DNA of 64,000 nucleotides from UMGS1491 sp944380925 (GTDB lineage: Bacteria; Bacillota; Clostridia; Oscillospirales; Acutalibacteraceae). The notes beneath the pieces were generated by a model that ran no database searches, was not told where the DNA came from, and worked only from the letters and a program-made list of their open reading frames with translations. Shown here one piece after another: positions 50,945 through 60,374 of this stretch (positions are counted from its first letter, which is position 1; every line of letters starts with the position of its first letter). The stretch covers positions 1 to 64,000 of the forward strand of contig CALWJD010000002.1 in NCBI GenBank assembly GCA_944380925.1, read 5' to 3'. The position numbers were made by a program, and so were the translations under genes.

Positions 50945-52672
50945 TCATTTTCCAAACCTTATAACAACAATCCACATCTTTTTTAGTAGTTTATTTAAGT
51001 TTTTAAGAATATCATTTATTCTTTCTCTAAGTTGTGCCAAATCATTTTCGATATCATTGTTTTGATTATTGTTATTTTCTTCCTGACTGTTATTATTTTC
51101 CTCTTGATTATTATTTTCTTCTTGATTATTGTTTTCGTTATTTTCTTGTTCGGCAACAGGATTAAACACGGCATAATCGCCAAAATGATTTGTCTGGAAA
51201 GAAATATAATTCTTTTCGTTTATATTTTCAATCTGCTGAGTATCACTAAATGTTTCATCTTCAGATGATTTTATAAACAACACAATTGCATCATTTTCCC
51301 AACCTTCGGGCAACTGTGCATAAACTTTGATTTTTCCGCCCGTGAAATCTGAGTAAGCTTCATTTAAGTGATTATTGGCTCCAACCGTAAAGTAAAGTAT
51401 GTTTCCCATTCTGTCGGCATACTGTTGATCTAAATTTGCATTAAGCTGCGCAACGGTTTCTTGATTTTCAACCGGAGCTAAATTAAAGTTCGAACCATAT
51501 TCAAATATACCTTCCATAGCTGTTGCTCTAACGGTTAAAGGCACATTATTATATGTAATATTTGAACTTTGATCTAAACGTGCGGTAAGTCCCGCAAGCG
51601 AATATTCTTTCAGTTCAGAAGGATTTACAAAGAATTGCGCACTGTTTTCTTCTACCGCATTAGAAAGTAATATATTTTCGTTATTGGATCCTTGATAGTC
51701 TTTTATAGCAAAGTTATATCTGTTAGTACCCGGAATATAGACCATGCAATTCATGTTTGCGGGGCTTTGCACTGAAAGTACTCTCTTCGAGCTCACATTA
51801 TCAGCGTTTAAAGCCTCTATCTTCATAGGAAATTTATCTTGTGTAAAGAAATCACTGCGATTTGCAAAATAGCTTTCATCAAAATTTAGGGACATTACTT
51901 TATCAAGATCCGCCGCGTTTTCAAATTGAATTGCCTTTCTATTACCATCACTTATAGCGGTCACCGAAACATTATCACCAATGGTGATTTCCGCAAGGTT
52001 GGCGTTCGCAGGACGCGAAATTACTCCATCGGTTTGAGTGAATTTACCAACTGTGCAGCTGCTCCCAATAGCCTGGGCATGATCGGGCGCTACTGCATAT
52101 ACATCTGCATTACCTTCAATTTTTACGCTACCTTTAGGCTCATTTTCAAGTGTGCAACCACGGCCAAGACCTATCGCCGCACCGCCATCATCGCCAACAA
52201 TATTCGTTCTTTTATCGTCAGTTGCCATTGCAATAACTTTGGAATTTCCTCTTATGGTTACATTAACATCGAAATTAGCCGAATTATAATTTGCGGCCTT
52301 ACTTGTTCCGCGTCCTGAACCGATTCCGGCTCCACCGCAGGCACCTAAAGCTACAACATCTGCATTGCCCTCAATAACTATATTACCGGAAGAAGCTCCA
52401 TATCCTCCGCCAATTCCGGCAGCGAACGAATCACCATATCCTTCACTATATAGGGTTTCTTTATCATATTGATTAAAATTATCAAAATTCATATGATACG
52501 ATGCAGCTCTGACAGTCCCGCCGCTTATTGTAATATTACCTCCGTTATAAAAACCAACTCCCGAACCGGTGGGGTTCCCGCTGTTATTAACAGCCGCTCC
52601 GCCACTTGTTCCGTAACCAGAGCCTATTCCGGCGCCACCTCCGGTTCCAAGCGCCGTAATATTTCCGCTCAT
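50945..52672 (-). CDS. Beta-solenoid surface protein B, C-terminal part (frameshifted)
   Basis: 575 codons from an internal ATG. Same architecture as protein A: Gly-rich solenoid repeats (GGAGIGSGYGTSGG, GGNITISGGTV, GDDGGAAIGLGRG), then the conserved beta region (PMKIEALNAD, NHFGDYAVFNP). The tail differs: an Asn/Gln/Glu repeat (NNNQEENN) and a short amphipathic end without a transmembrane helix, so it may be released or retained by partners. The N-terminal part is in the frame of 52765-53232. Confidence 0.7.
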   Translation of the reverse strand: MSGNITALGTGGGAGIGSGYGTSGGAAVNNSGNPTGSGVGFYNGGNITISGGTVRAASYHMNFDNFNQYDKETLYSEGYGDSFAAGIGGGYGASSGNIVIEGNADVVALGACGGAGIGSGRGTSKAANYNSANFDVNVTIRGNSKVIAMATDDKRTNIVGDDGGAAIGLGRGCTLENEPKGSVKIEGNADVYAVAPDHAQAIGSSCTVGKFTQTDGVISRPANANLAEITIGDNVSVTAISDGNRKAIQFENAADLDKVMSLNFDESYFANRSDFFTQDKFPMKIEALNADNVSSKRVLSVQSPANMNCMVYIPGTNRYNFAIKDYQGSNNENILLSNAVEENSAQFFVNPSELKEYSLAGLTARLDQSSNITYNNVPLTVRATAMEGIFEYGSNFNLAPVENQETVAQLNANLDQQYADRMGNILYFTVGANNHLNEAYSDFTGGKIKVYAQLPEGWENDAIVLFIKSSEDETFSDTQQIENINEKNYISFQTNHFGDYAVFNPVAEQENNENNNQEENNNQEENNNSQEENNNNQNNDIENDLAQLRERINDILKNLNKLLKKMWIVVIRFGK

Positions 52673-52899
52673 TATATTGATTGCGGATGCGCTGGAATGA
52701 TTGCCCGAGCCTATCGCTGCTCCTTTATCTCCACCTATTGCCGTAATATTTCCGCTATAAATATTTATATTTCCACATGCCGGATTTCCGTACCTCCACT
52801 ATACCCTATGCCACCTATACCCGCGCTCCAATTACCTCCCGTGACAGTAAGGCTACTACCATCTAAACCATAAATATTAACGGTAGAACCATTTTCAAC
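52599..52899. repeat. 301-bp perfect repeat, copy 2
   Basis: Identical to 50037-50337 (offset 2562). Carries the same one-base frameshift. Confidence 0.9.
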
Positions 52900-53232
52900 T
52901 TCAATTCCCGCAGATATAACATCGGGATTACCCGCTAAAACATTTGTTCCATCGAAAACCAAGTTTACCGTAGAATTACCGCGTACCGCTATTGGGGAAC
53001 CATCTGTGCCAGTAGCACTGCGACTAACACCGGAGATTTTTACGGTTGAATTCTGGTTGATTTCAAGCGTTCCTTCCCAAGCACTATCGCCGGTATATGT
53101 AACATCCTCCGCAGGAATATCGGTAGCACCCGCCGCCGGCGCTCCAAAAAACAGTATGCCCCCCGGCAATAAAATTGAAAGACATAAACACCATAAATAA
53201 GTAATCATTGACTTAAATCTTTTCTTTTTCAA
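52765..53232 (-). CDS. Beta-solenoid surface protein B, N-terminal part (frameshifted)
   Basis: 155 codons. Signal peptide (MITYLWCLCLSILLPGGILFF, ending APAAGA), cap region (AWEGTLEINQNSTVKISG) and first solenoid strands, then the same out-of-frame ending TEIRHVEI as copy A. TTG start with AAGGAGGAG. A -1 shift would join it to 50945-52672 as a 762-residue secreted protein. First gene of the tandem pair; a 271-bp gap with a terminator separates it from gene A. Confidence 0.7.
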   Translation of the reverse strand: MKKKRFKSMITYLWCLCLSILLPGGILFFGAPAAGATDIPAEDVTYTGDSAWEGTLEINQNSTVKISGVSRSATGTDGSPIAVRGNSTVNLVFDGTNVLAGNPDVISAGIEVENGSTVNIYGLDGSSLTVTGGNWSAGIGGIGYSGGTEIRHVEI

Positions 53233-53461
53233 TTTTCTCTCCTCCTTAAATGTAAATTTTAAATTTTCGACCGCCTACTTTCTAAGCAATCAAATGACCG
53301 AGCAATTCCTAAATTAGGAATTAACACAGTACACGACAAATATAAAACACCTTACCGGCATTGTCAATAGTTTTTTTGATTAAAATTTGTTAAATTTTAC
53401 AAAAAAGAATTATTTTTTTATCACAATATAAACAAATTAAAATTTATCTATAAAAAGTACT

Positions 53462-53484
53462 CCTCGGCAAAGCCAAGGAGTTTT
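53462..53484 (-). terminator. Terminator of gapA
   Basis: 10-base arms ACTCCTCGGC / GCCAAGGAGT with an AAA loop; leftward tail TACTTTTTATAG. Confidence 0.8.
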
Positions 53485-53512
53485 TGGACTAACAATATAT
53501 TAAAAATTAAAC

Positions 53513-54532
53513 TTATTTGGAGTCTACCGAATGCATATGACTAATCAAATCAAGGATTTTGCAACTATAACCCCATTCGTTATCATACCAAGAAACAAGT
53601 TTTACAAAGTTACTATTTAGCATAATACCGGCTTTCTCATCAAATATAGAAGTATGCGGATCCCCTAAAAAGTCACTCGATACCACCATTTCGTCGGTAT
53701 AGCCTAGAATACCTTTCATTTCGTTTGAAGAAGCTCTTTTTATAGTTTCGCAAATTTCTTCGTAAGTCGTTGACTTTTGAAGTCTGCAAGTAAGATCGAC
53801 AACAGAAACATCAACCACAGGTACTCTGAATGACATTCCCGTAAGCTTACCTTTAAGTTCGGGAATAACCAATCCGCAAGCTTTGGCTGCACCGGTTGAA
53901 GAAGGAATTATGTTTGTGCTTGCCGCTCTGCCACCACGCCAATCTTTTGAGGAAATCCCATCGACTGTGTTTTGCGTGCTCGTGGTTGCGTGAACTGTCG
54001 TCATAAGTCCTTCAACTATTCCAAAGTTATCATTTATTACTTTTGCAAGAGGCGCCAAACAGTTTGTGGTGCAAGATGCATTTGAAACTATATTCATGGA
54101 AGGCTCATATTTATCTAAATTTACGCCGCAAACAAACGTAGGGGTTTCGGAATCCTTGGCAGGAGCAGAAATAACAACTTTCTTAGCCCCTCCTTTTAAA
54201 TGCGCAGAAGCTTTCTCGCTTGTGCAAAACACTCCGGTAGATTCAACTATATACTCTGCACCTACTGTGCTCCACGGAATATTCTGCGGATCTTTTTCGG
54301 AAAAAATATTTATCGCTTTGCCATCAACGTAAAGCATGCCGTTTTCGGATCTTATATCACAACCGAGTTTTCCGTGCGCCGTATCGTATTTTAGCATATA
54401 AACCATATAGTCTACGTTTATAAAGGGATCATTAATACCGGTAACCGCAAACTCTTCCGGCCTTTCCAAAGCCGCCCTTAAAACCATTCTTCCTATTCTT
54501 CCAAATCCATTAATACCTATCTTTAAAGCCAT
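53513..54532 (-). CDS. gapA: Glyceraldehyde-3-phosphate dehydrogenase, type I
   Basis: 339 residues. NAD-binding start KIGINGFGRIGRMVLRAAL, catalytic Cys in SNASCTTNCLAPL (about 153), STGAAKACGLVIPELKGKL and the C-terminal SWYDNEWGYSCKILDL. It oxidises glyceraldehyde-3-phosphate in glycolysis. Standard length. Monocistronic by context, with a terminator just after the stop; other glycolytic genes are not adjacent. It marks the return to core genes after the accessory block. Confidence 0.97.
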   Translation of the reverse strand: MALKIGINGFGRIGRMVLRAALERPEEFAVTGINDPFINVDYMVYMLKYDTAHGKLGCDIRSENGMLYVDGKAINIFSEKDPQNIPWSTVGAEYIVESTGVFCTSEKASAHLKGGAKKVVISAPAKDSETPTFVCGVNLDKYEPSMNIVSNASCTTNCLAPLAKVINDNFGIVEGLMTTVHATTSTQNTVDGISSKDWRGGRAASTNIIPSSTGAAKACGLVIPELKGKLTGMSFRVPVVDVSVVDLTCRLQKSTTYEEICETIKRASSNEMKGILGYTDEMVVSSDFLGDPHTSIFDEKAGIMLNSNFVKLVSWYDNEWGYSCKILDLISHMHSVDSK

Positions 54533-54599
54533 AAATACATTCCCTTCAAAATAATTTCATATACTAAGAATATTCCAAAAAAGTGATAAATATTATAAG

Positions 54600-55403
54600 C
54601 TAATCAATTGTCACCGAACGAATTTCAGGCTCCTCTGATTTATCGATTTGTCCATAAGCGTCTACCAAAATCAAAAACGCATAAATGCCCAAGAAAAACT
54701 CAACCATACCCGAAGATAACGCCACGGCGGTTACTTCTTTGCCCGCAATATACTTTAAAATCACAGGAACACAATGGATAAAGGAAAGTATTATACTCGG
54801 AATACCGAAAACAAACAATAGCTTGGAAATATTGGACTTTGAAGCCGTCGAGAATACCTGAGTATTATAAACCAAAAAGAGGGCTAACGCCGCAACTAAC
54901 GAAACCTCGTAAGGATCTGCGTTATTATTATAAATCGATAGGAAAAGTATCATTGCAAGGCCAAACCAAAGCACGGGACAAAAATTAAAAAATACGGCTT
55001 TTGCGATAATATTTTTGCCCGTAAAAAATGTTATTGCAATCAAAACAAACGAGATACAGCACAAAATTGAGAATATGGACATAAATATAGGTTCCCATTC
55101 GAAATCATATTTGGATGTATCATTAAAATATGCCGATATACACATAAAAAACGAAATAGACGTCAATAAACTGATTATACCAAGTCCATAATTTTTATTG
55201 ATACGCATATTTTTCATTCTTATATCTGCTAAGGACATAATCACAATAAAACCTACAAGCGCCACTCCAAATATGCCTAAAAATACAGAAGAATATGCAA
55301 AATTCCAATTAAAGACGTCCGAACAAATCTTAAGCGGAACAAACGTTAGCATAAATAATGCTAAAATTAACCAAATGTTTTTTAAGTCAAACTTAATTTT
55401 CAA
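54600..55403 (-). CDS. Polytopic membrane protein of unknown function
   Basis: 267 residues with seven or eight transmembrane helices and short loops. No recognised motif. TTG start with AGGAGGT 7 bases upstream. It lies 67 bases upstream of gapA on the same strand and diverges from spoIID. Confidence 0.7.
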   Translation of the reverse strand: MKIKFDLKNIWLILALFMLTFVPLKICSDVFNWNFAYSSVFLGIFGVALVGFIVIMSLADIRMKNMRINKNYGLGIISLLTSISFFMCISAYFNDTSKYDFEWEPIFMSIFSILCCISFVLIAITFFTGKNIIAKAVFFNFCPVLWFGLAMILFLSIYNNNADPYEVSLVAALALFLVYNTQVFSTASKSNISKLLFVFGIPSIILSFIHCVPVILKYIAGKEVTAVALSSGMVEFFLGIYAFLILVDAYGQIDKSEEPEIRSVTID

Positions 55404-55587
55404 TTTTAAAACCTCCTACAAAATGGTACGATAATAAAGACTATCAAATTAAAAACATATTTGAAAAATCTCGTCCATATTTATTGAATATAAAAACATA
55501 TTTCAAGTTGATAGTTTATATAAATACGCAGTTAAAGTCAATAAACGATGAGTTAAATTTCAAAGATTTTATAAAGGACGTGAGATT

Positions 55588-56580
55588 TTGAAAGCAATTA
55601 CAAAAAACAAATTTTTTTTATTACTGGTTCTGCTCATTTGCATGTTGCTACTGCCGTTAATTTCAGTACGAAAAAATAAAGGTGTTGCCGCAAAAGCTGC
55701 AAGCCGAAACACAAACCTTTCAAATCATAAAAAGCCTTCTAAGCATTCATATTTTACCGTACTGGATGAACATTCAAATCAAATTATAAAAATTCCCGAA
55801 AAAAAATTGCTTTGCGGCACGGTTGCTTCCGAAATGCCGGCAAGATTTGAAAGCGAAGCGCTAAAAGCCCAAGCCGTTGCAAGCTATACATATTTTTGTC
55901 ACCTCAGAGAAACTAAACCCAAAAACCAAAACTATGATTTTAAAATTAACCCGCAAAAAAGAATAAATTTTATAACCAAAGAGCAAATGCAAAAAAATTG
56001 GGGCAGTAACTTCAGTAAATACAATAAAAAAATCAAAAATGCCATAAACGAAGTTTTTCCAAAACGGTTAACATACAAAGGAAAGCCTATTTTTGCGGCC
56101 TACCACGCTATGTCCTCCGGCATTACGGAAAAATCTTCCGATATTTTCGGCGGCGAACTTCCGTACCTTGTAAATGTTGAAAGTAAAGGCGATAAACTTG
56201 AAAAAAATTATGAAACAAAAACTGAATTTTCGCAGGATGAATTTAAAAAAATTTTGATCGATAACAACTCCGAGTGTAAATTAAACGGTAACCCCAAAAA
56301 TTGGGTTAAAAACTACGAAAGAACAAAAGCCGGAACCATTAAACAGATTACCATCGGAAACCAAAAATTCAAAGGCAAAGATTTAAGAGCCTTTTTTAAT
56401 CTAAAATCTTCAAATTTTGTAATAGATTATAATTCCTCCAAAAATAAATTCATAATTATCACTTTTGGCTACGGACACGGCGTCGGAATGAGCCAGTGCG
56501 GAGCAAATTATATGGCAAAACAGGGCAAAAACTATAAAGAAATACTTGCTTGGTACTATCCGAACACAAAACTGATTTAG
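55588..56580 (+). CDS. spoIID: Stage II sporulation protein D
   Basis: 330 residues. N-terminal membrane anchor (FLLLVLLICMLLLPLI), then the SpoIID/LytB lytic transglycosylase domain. The catalytic Glu lies in CGTVASEMPARFESEALKAQAVASYTY split as AREMP-like motif SEMPARFESEA (about 80-90), and the C-terminus has FGYGHGVGMSQCGANYMA. It degrades septal glycan during engulfment. TTG start with AAAGGACGTGAG. Its partner family SpoIIM is at 10970; SpoIIP is not in the window. Confidence 0.94.
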   Translation: MKAITKNKFFLLLVLLICMLLLPLISVRKNKGVAAKAASRNTNLSNHKKPSKHSYFTVLDEHSNQIIKIPEKKLLCGTVASEMPARFESEALKAQAVASYTYFCHLRETKPKNQNYDFKINPQKRINFITKEQMQKNWGSNFSKYNKKIKNAINEVFPKRLTYKGKPIFAAYHAMSSGITEKSSDIFGGELPYLVNVESKGDKLEKNYETKTEFSQDEFKKILIDNNSECKLNGNPKNWVKNYERTKAGTIKQITIGNQKFKGKDLRAFFNLKSSNFVIDYNSSKNKFIIITFGYGHGVGMSQCGANYMAKQGKNYKEILAWYYPNTKLI

Positions 56581-56653
56581 ATAAACTATTTGAGTTATAA
56601 ATTGTAAATGATATAATAAACTCAGATGCTAAAAAATAACGAGGTGAAAATAA

Positions 56654-57310
56654 ATGTGGTTTTTGCAATCTGGCATTACTTTTGAACACGTTTTGATAAG
56701 AATCTTGGCGATTTTGGCGGTCGTGTTTTTTAGCCTTCCTTTTCATGAATACGCACATGCATACGTAGCCAATAAATTAGGCGACAGCACCGCAAAAAAC
56801 TTGGGGCTGCTTACGATAAATCCTATAGCACATTTTAGTGCATTAGGCGCAGCTTGCCTTTTATTTTTTGACTTTGGTTGGGCAAACCCCGTTCCGATAA
56901 ATCCCCAAAATTTTAAAAAGCCACGCAAAGATATGGCTCTAACTGCTTTGGCAGGCCCTTGCGCTAATCTACTGGCCGCTATGCTTGGAAGTTTAATTAT
57001 AAATTTACTTTTCAAAATAGGCTTTTTAAATGCATGGCTTAGTATATTTCTTACCTATTATATTGCAATAAATGTGGGTCTTGCCGTGCTTAATTTAATC
57101 CCTCTGCCCGGATTTGACGGCTACAAAATAGTACAGGTGTTTATTCCGCAAAAGTTTTTGCCAAAGTATTATCAACATCAGCCAATAATATTTATAGCAC
57201 TGTTTTTACTTTTATTTCTTGGATTTTTCAGCGGTCCGATTGAATTTTTGCAGAGGTACTTATGCGGCACAATACTAAGTATCACTTCTCTGCCGTTTTC
57301 TTGGTTTTAG
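56654..57310 (+). CDS. Site-2 protease family (M50) membrane metalloprotease
   Basis: 218 residues with about five to six hydrophobic segments. Zinc motif HEYAH (in LPFHEYAHAYVANKLGD, about 35-39) and the third-ligand segment NLIPLPGFDGYKIV (about 155) are intact. YwhC/Rip3-like short form without PDZ domain. Substrate unknown. ATG with CGAGGTG upstream; first of three rightward genes ending in gerW. Confidence 0.9.
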   Translation: MWFLQSGITFEHVLIRILAILAVVFFSLPFHEYAHAYVANKLGDSTAKNLGLLTINPIAHFSALGAACLLFFDFGWANPVPINPQNFKKPRKDMALTALAGPCANLLAAMLGSLIINLLFKIGFLNAWLSIFLTYYIAINVGLAVLNLIPLPGFDGYKIVQVFIPQKFLPKYYQHQPIIFIALFLLLFLGFFSGPIEFLQRYLCGTILSITSLPFSWF

Positions 57311-57398
57311 AAATCTAAGCTTTAAAAACAGGTGTATAAAAAATATACCTTTGTGTTAAAATAAATGAGTATAATAATATGGAATAGGGTTTAATAAA

Positions 57399-57956
57399 AT
57401 GGCTTGGTTGTATACGTTAACAGTATTATTTACAATTTTAATATTAATCTTATTTGCTCCAATTAACGTGATTTTTGAATATAACGAAAATTCCAAAATT
57501 AAAATAAAATTCATGGGCATTCCATTCCCTGCTTTTTCAAATATTAGCAAAAAAAATAAGTCACCTAATCAAGCAACTCGCAAAAGTAAAAAACGCCCTA
57601 CAAAAGATATTTTAAAATCCATAGGGAATATCGGAAATCTTTTAAAAGTAGCTAAAGATTCCTTGGTTTGCGTATCAAAAAAAATAAGTATAGACACACT
57701 TAGACTTGTTTTATGTATAGGCGCAGAAGACGCCGCAGAAGCTGCCATAAAATACGGACAAGCTAGTGCCATAGTTTACCCCACTTTATCCATTATAAAC
57801 GCTCTTAGCAAGCCCAAAGAATTATTTATAAATATTGTTCCAAATTTTCCTAATGAAAAAATAAATATAGACTTTAAAATTAAGCTCAAGTCAAGTATAT
57901 TTAATTTAGTAGCATTAGCAATCATACTTTTTAAAAAATATAAAGAAATAATTTAA
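57399..57956 (+). CDS. DUF2953 membrane-anchored protein
   Basis: 185 residues. One N-terminal transmembrane helix (about 3-27), then FEYNENSKIKIKFMGIPF, a Lys-rich stretch and an amphipathic C-terminal domain with LRLVLCIGAEDAAEAAIKYG. The layout is that of DUF2953 proteins, which typically sit immediately upstream of ytfJ/gerW in spore formers, as here (18-base gap). A sporulation role is likely by context only. Confidence 0.8.
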   Translation: MAWLYTLTVLFTILILILFAPINVIFEYNENSKIKIKFMGIPFPAFSNISKKNKSPNQATRKSKKRPTKDILKSIGNIGNLLKVAKDSLVCVSKKISIDTLRLVLCIGAEDAAEAAIKYGQASAIVYPTLSIINALSKPKELFINIVPNFPNEKINIDFKIKLKSSIFNLVALAIILFKKYKEII

Positions 57957-57974
57957 TTATAAGGTGGTATTTAA

Positions 57975-58391
57975 ATGAGCGACAAACTAGAAAATATGAT
58001 GAACTCCAGTATTCAAAAAATCAAAGAAATGGTAAAAGCCGATACCATAATAGGTGACCCTATATCCACCCCTGACGGCACAACTATAATACCTGTTTCA
58101 AAGATAAGCTATGGATACGCCTCGGGTGGTTCGGATTTTGCTTCAAACAAAACTCCCGAAAAGGATATGTTCGGCGGAGGAAACGGAATAGGCGTAAGCA
58201 TTGTTCCGATAGCGTTTTTGGTAATTTCTGATGGCGATGTAAAACTACTTCAAATTCAGTCATTTGACGGAGCAGTGGACAGAATCATAGGCATGGCTCC
58301 GAACATCATAGACAAAATAAGTTCTATGATAAAAAAGAAGAAAGAAGAAAAATCAAAAAACAAAAAAGAAAGCGAAAAAGAAAATTCTTAA
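57975..58391 (+). CDS. gerW: GerW/YtfJ family sporulation protein
   Basis: 138 residues. Core motifs VKADTIIGDPISTPDGTTII, PVSKISYGYASGGSDF and GGGNGIGVSIVPIAFLVI are the YtfJ signature; the tail is Lys/Glu-rich. YtfJ/GerW is made in the forespore and is needed for lysozyme-triggered germination in Bacillus. AAGGTGG precedes the ATG. Coupled with the DUF2953 gene. Confidence 0.94.
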   Translation: MSDKLENMMNSSIQKIKEMVKADTIIGDPISTPDGTTIIPVSKISYGYASGGSDFASNKTPEKDMFGGGNGIGVSIVPIAFLVISDGDVKLLQIQSFDGAVDRIIGMAPNIIDKISSMIKKKKEEKSKNKKESEKENS

Positions 58392-58410
58392 TTAAACAAA
58401 ATAAAATATT

Positions 58411-58447
58411 ACACGATAGTGTTTCCGAAAACACTATCGTGTTTTTT
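58411..58447 (+). terminator. Terminator of gerW
   Basis: Perfect 14-bp stem ACACGATAGTGTTT / AAACACTATCGTGT with a 4-base loop, then TTTTT. Confidence 0.92.
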
Positions 58448-58535
58448 ACTGCGCAAAACCAAAATGCTAAATCGTAACCACTCCCCCAAACATTTAATAA
58501 AATGTAAATATACAAAGCTATAATCAGGTGATACT

Positions 58536-59543
58536 TTGAAAAACGCTTTTTTTAAAATAAGTATGTTTTTAATTTTAATATTCTTGGCGGTTTTTACATC
58601 TTCATGTTCAAAAAACTGGGGACATAAAGAAAAAGTGGCAAAGGTTAAACTAAACGAAGTAACGCATTCCGTTTTTTACGCACCGCAATATGTGGCCATT
58701 GGTCTAAACTATTTTAAAGATGAAGGACTGGATGTGGAATTATTTAGCTCTGAAGGTTCCGATAAAACGTTAATGGCGGTTTTATCATCTCAAGCAGATA
58801 TCGGTTTGCTGGGCTCATCATCGGTAATACACGCTTATGAAGGCCCAAAAAATGTCGCGATATTATTTGCAGGGCTCACCCAGCGAGACGGAAGTTTTCT
58901 TATGGGAAGAAGCCCAAATTTTAAGTGGGAAGACTTAGAGAATAAAGAAGTAATCGCCGGACGAAAAGGTGGGGTCCCGAAAATGGTTTTAGAATATATG
59001 CTCGCAAAAAAAGGTTTTGTTTCGGGCAAAAATATTAAGCTTATAGATAATATACCATTCGGGCTAATCGGCGCTGCGTTTGCAAGAGGGATTGGCGATT
59101 TTGCCACTTTATTTGAGCCTACGGCTTCAAACCTTGCGCTAAGCAAAGATTTTTTTATTCTTAAGGCAATCGGTAAAGAATGCGAAAAAACCGCCTATAC
59201 ATGTTACTGCTGCTTAAAAAGCTATTACAAAAAACATCCTGATATTATAAAAAAATTTATAAGGGCAATATATAAAGCCCAAGGTTGGGTTAATACGCAC
59301 AGCGCAGCCGAAATCGTCGATATTATAGCTCCATTTTTTGTCGACTCAGATAAAACGCTACTTACTAAATGTGTGGAAAACTATATAGATGCAAACGTAT
59401 GGTGCCAAAATCCTTTAATTACAAAAGAGCAACTGGAAGCTATACAGGAAATTATGATTCATGGAAACGAACTTGAAAATAAAATAGATTTTGAAAAAAT
59501 AGTAGACCAATCTTACGCAAAAGAAATCTTAGAAATCCAATAA
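58536..59543 (+). CDS. ABC transporter substrate-binding lipoprotein (NitT/TauT, ThiY-like)
   Basis: 335 residues. Lipoprotein signal with lipobox TSSC (Cys about 24). NMT1/ThiY-like fold: HSVFYAPQYVAIGLNYFKDEGLDVE split as YAPQYVAIGLNYF near residue 50, SQADIGLLGSS near 90, and DFATLFEPTASNLAL near 190. Such proteins bind pyrimidine thiamin precursors, riboflavin, sulfonates or nitrate; the ligand cannot be told. TTG start with AGGTGAT. First gene of a three-gene importer operon. Confidence 0.9.
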   Translation: MKNAFFKISMFLILIFLAVFTSSCSKNWGHKEKVAKVKLNEVTHSVFYAPQYVAIGLNYFKDEGLDVELFSSEGSDKTLMAVLSSQADIGLLGSSSVIHAYEGPKNVAILFAGLTQRDGSFLMGRSPNFKWEDLENKEVIAGRKGGVPKMVLEYMLAKKGFVSGKNIKLIDNIPFGLIGAAFARGIGDFATLFEPTASNLALSKDFFILKAIGKECEKTAYTCYCCLKSYYKKHPDIIKKFIRAIYKAQGWVNTHSAAEIVDIIAPFFVDSDKTLLTKCVENYIDANVWCQNPLITKEQLEAIQEIMIHGNELENKIDFEKIVDQSYAKEILEIQ

Positions 59544-59582
59544 AAATTTGGAAAAATAAAAAGTTAAGAAAGGCGGAATAAC

Positions 59583-60374
59583 ATGGAATATAAAGAAAGC
59601 AGTTCAAAAAATAGTGGCGATACCATATTAAAGCTATCGGATATTTGTATGAGGTATCACACACCCCGCGGGGAAACCATTGCCATAAAAGATTTAAATT
59701 TTGACGTATACAGCAAGGAATTTTTAACCATTTTAGGGCCAAGCGGATGCGGAAAAAGCACTGTTCTATCACTGATATCAGGGCTCATATCACCATCGCA
59801 CGGGAAAATTGAGGAAAACATAGGCGAAAAGTGCGAAATCCAAAAAATCGGGTATATGCTTCAAAAAGATTATCTGCTAGGTTGGAGGACAATAGAGCAA
59901 AATGTGCTTTTAGGATTAGAAATAAGAAAAAAATTAAACAATGAAACAAAAGAATATGCCATAAAACTTTTAAAAAAATATGGCCTCGGAGGTTTTTTAA
60001 AGCACTACCCTCACCAACTTTCCGGCGGCATGCGCCAAAAAGCCGCTCTTATACGAACGCTTGCGGTAAAACCACAAATTTTACTTCTTGATGAACCTTT
60101 TTCCGCGCTTGATTACCAAACAAGGATAAACCTTTCCGAAGAAGTTTTACAAATAATCAAAGGCGAAAGTAAAACAGCTATATTGGTAACGCACGACATA
60201 TCAGAAGCTATTTCACTTTCCGACAGAATAATCATATTTTCTAAAAGACCGAGCAGAGTGAAAAAAACAATTACCCTGGATTTTAATAACAAAAATTTAA
60301 GTTTGGAAGAAAAAAGAAAAAACAAAAAATTTAATGATTACTTTGATATTATTTGGGGTGAACTAAGTGACTAA
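59583..60374 (+). CDS. ABC transporter ATP-binding protein (NitT/TauT type)
   Basis: 263-residue ATPase of the SsuB/TauB/ThiZ group. Walker A GPSGCGKST, Q-loop MLQKDYLLGWRTIEQN, signature LSGGMRQKAALIR, Walker B ILLLDEPFSALD and H-loop VTHDISEA, all intact. AAGGCGGA precedes the ATG. The 3' end overlaps the permease gene by 8 bases. Confidence 0.95.
   Translation: MEYKESSSKNSGDTILKLSDICMRYHTPRGETIAIKDLNFDVYSKEFLTILGPSGCGKSTVLSLISGLISPSHGKIEENIGEKCEIQKIGYMLQKDYLLGWRTIEQNVLLGLEIRKKLNNETKEYAIKLLKKYGLGGFLKHYPHQLSGGMRQKAALIRTLAVKPQILLLDEPFSALDYQTRINLSEEVLQIIKGESKTAILVTHDISEAISLSDRIIIFSKRPSRVKKTITLDFNNKNLSLEEKRKNKKFNDYFDIIWGELSD

Noticed and set aside
50203..53232. Four independent genes in the solenoid region
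   Set aside because: The downstream frames lack ribosome sites and signal peptides and continue the repeat of the upstream frames, so they are two frameshifted genes.
48398..53232. CRISPR or satellite repeat in Gly-rich region
   Set aside because: The repetition is coding (beta-solenoid repeats) and degenerate at the DNA level, apart from the 301-bp duplication.
58448..58535. THI-box or FMN riboswitch for the ABC importer
   Set aside because: The leader is under 100 bases and lacks conserved boxes of either class, so the ligand cannot be inferred.
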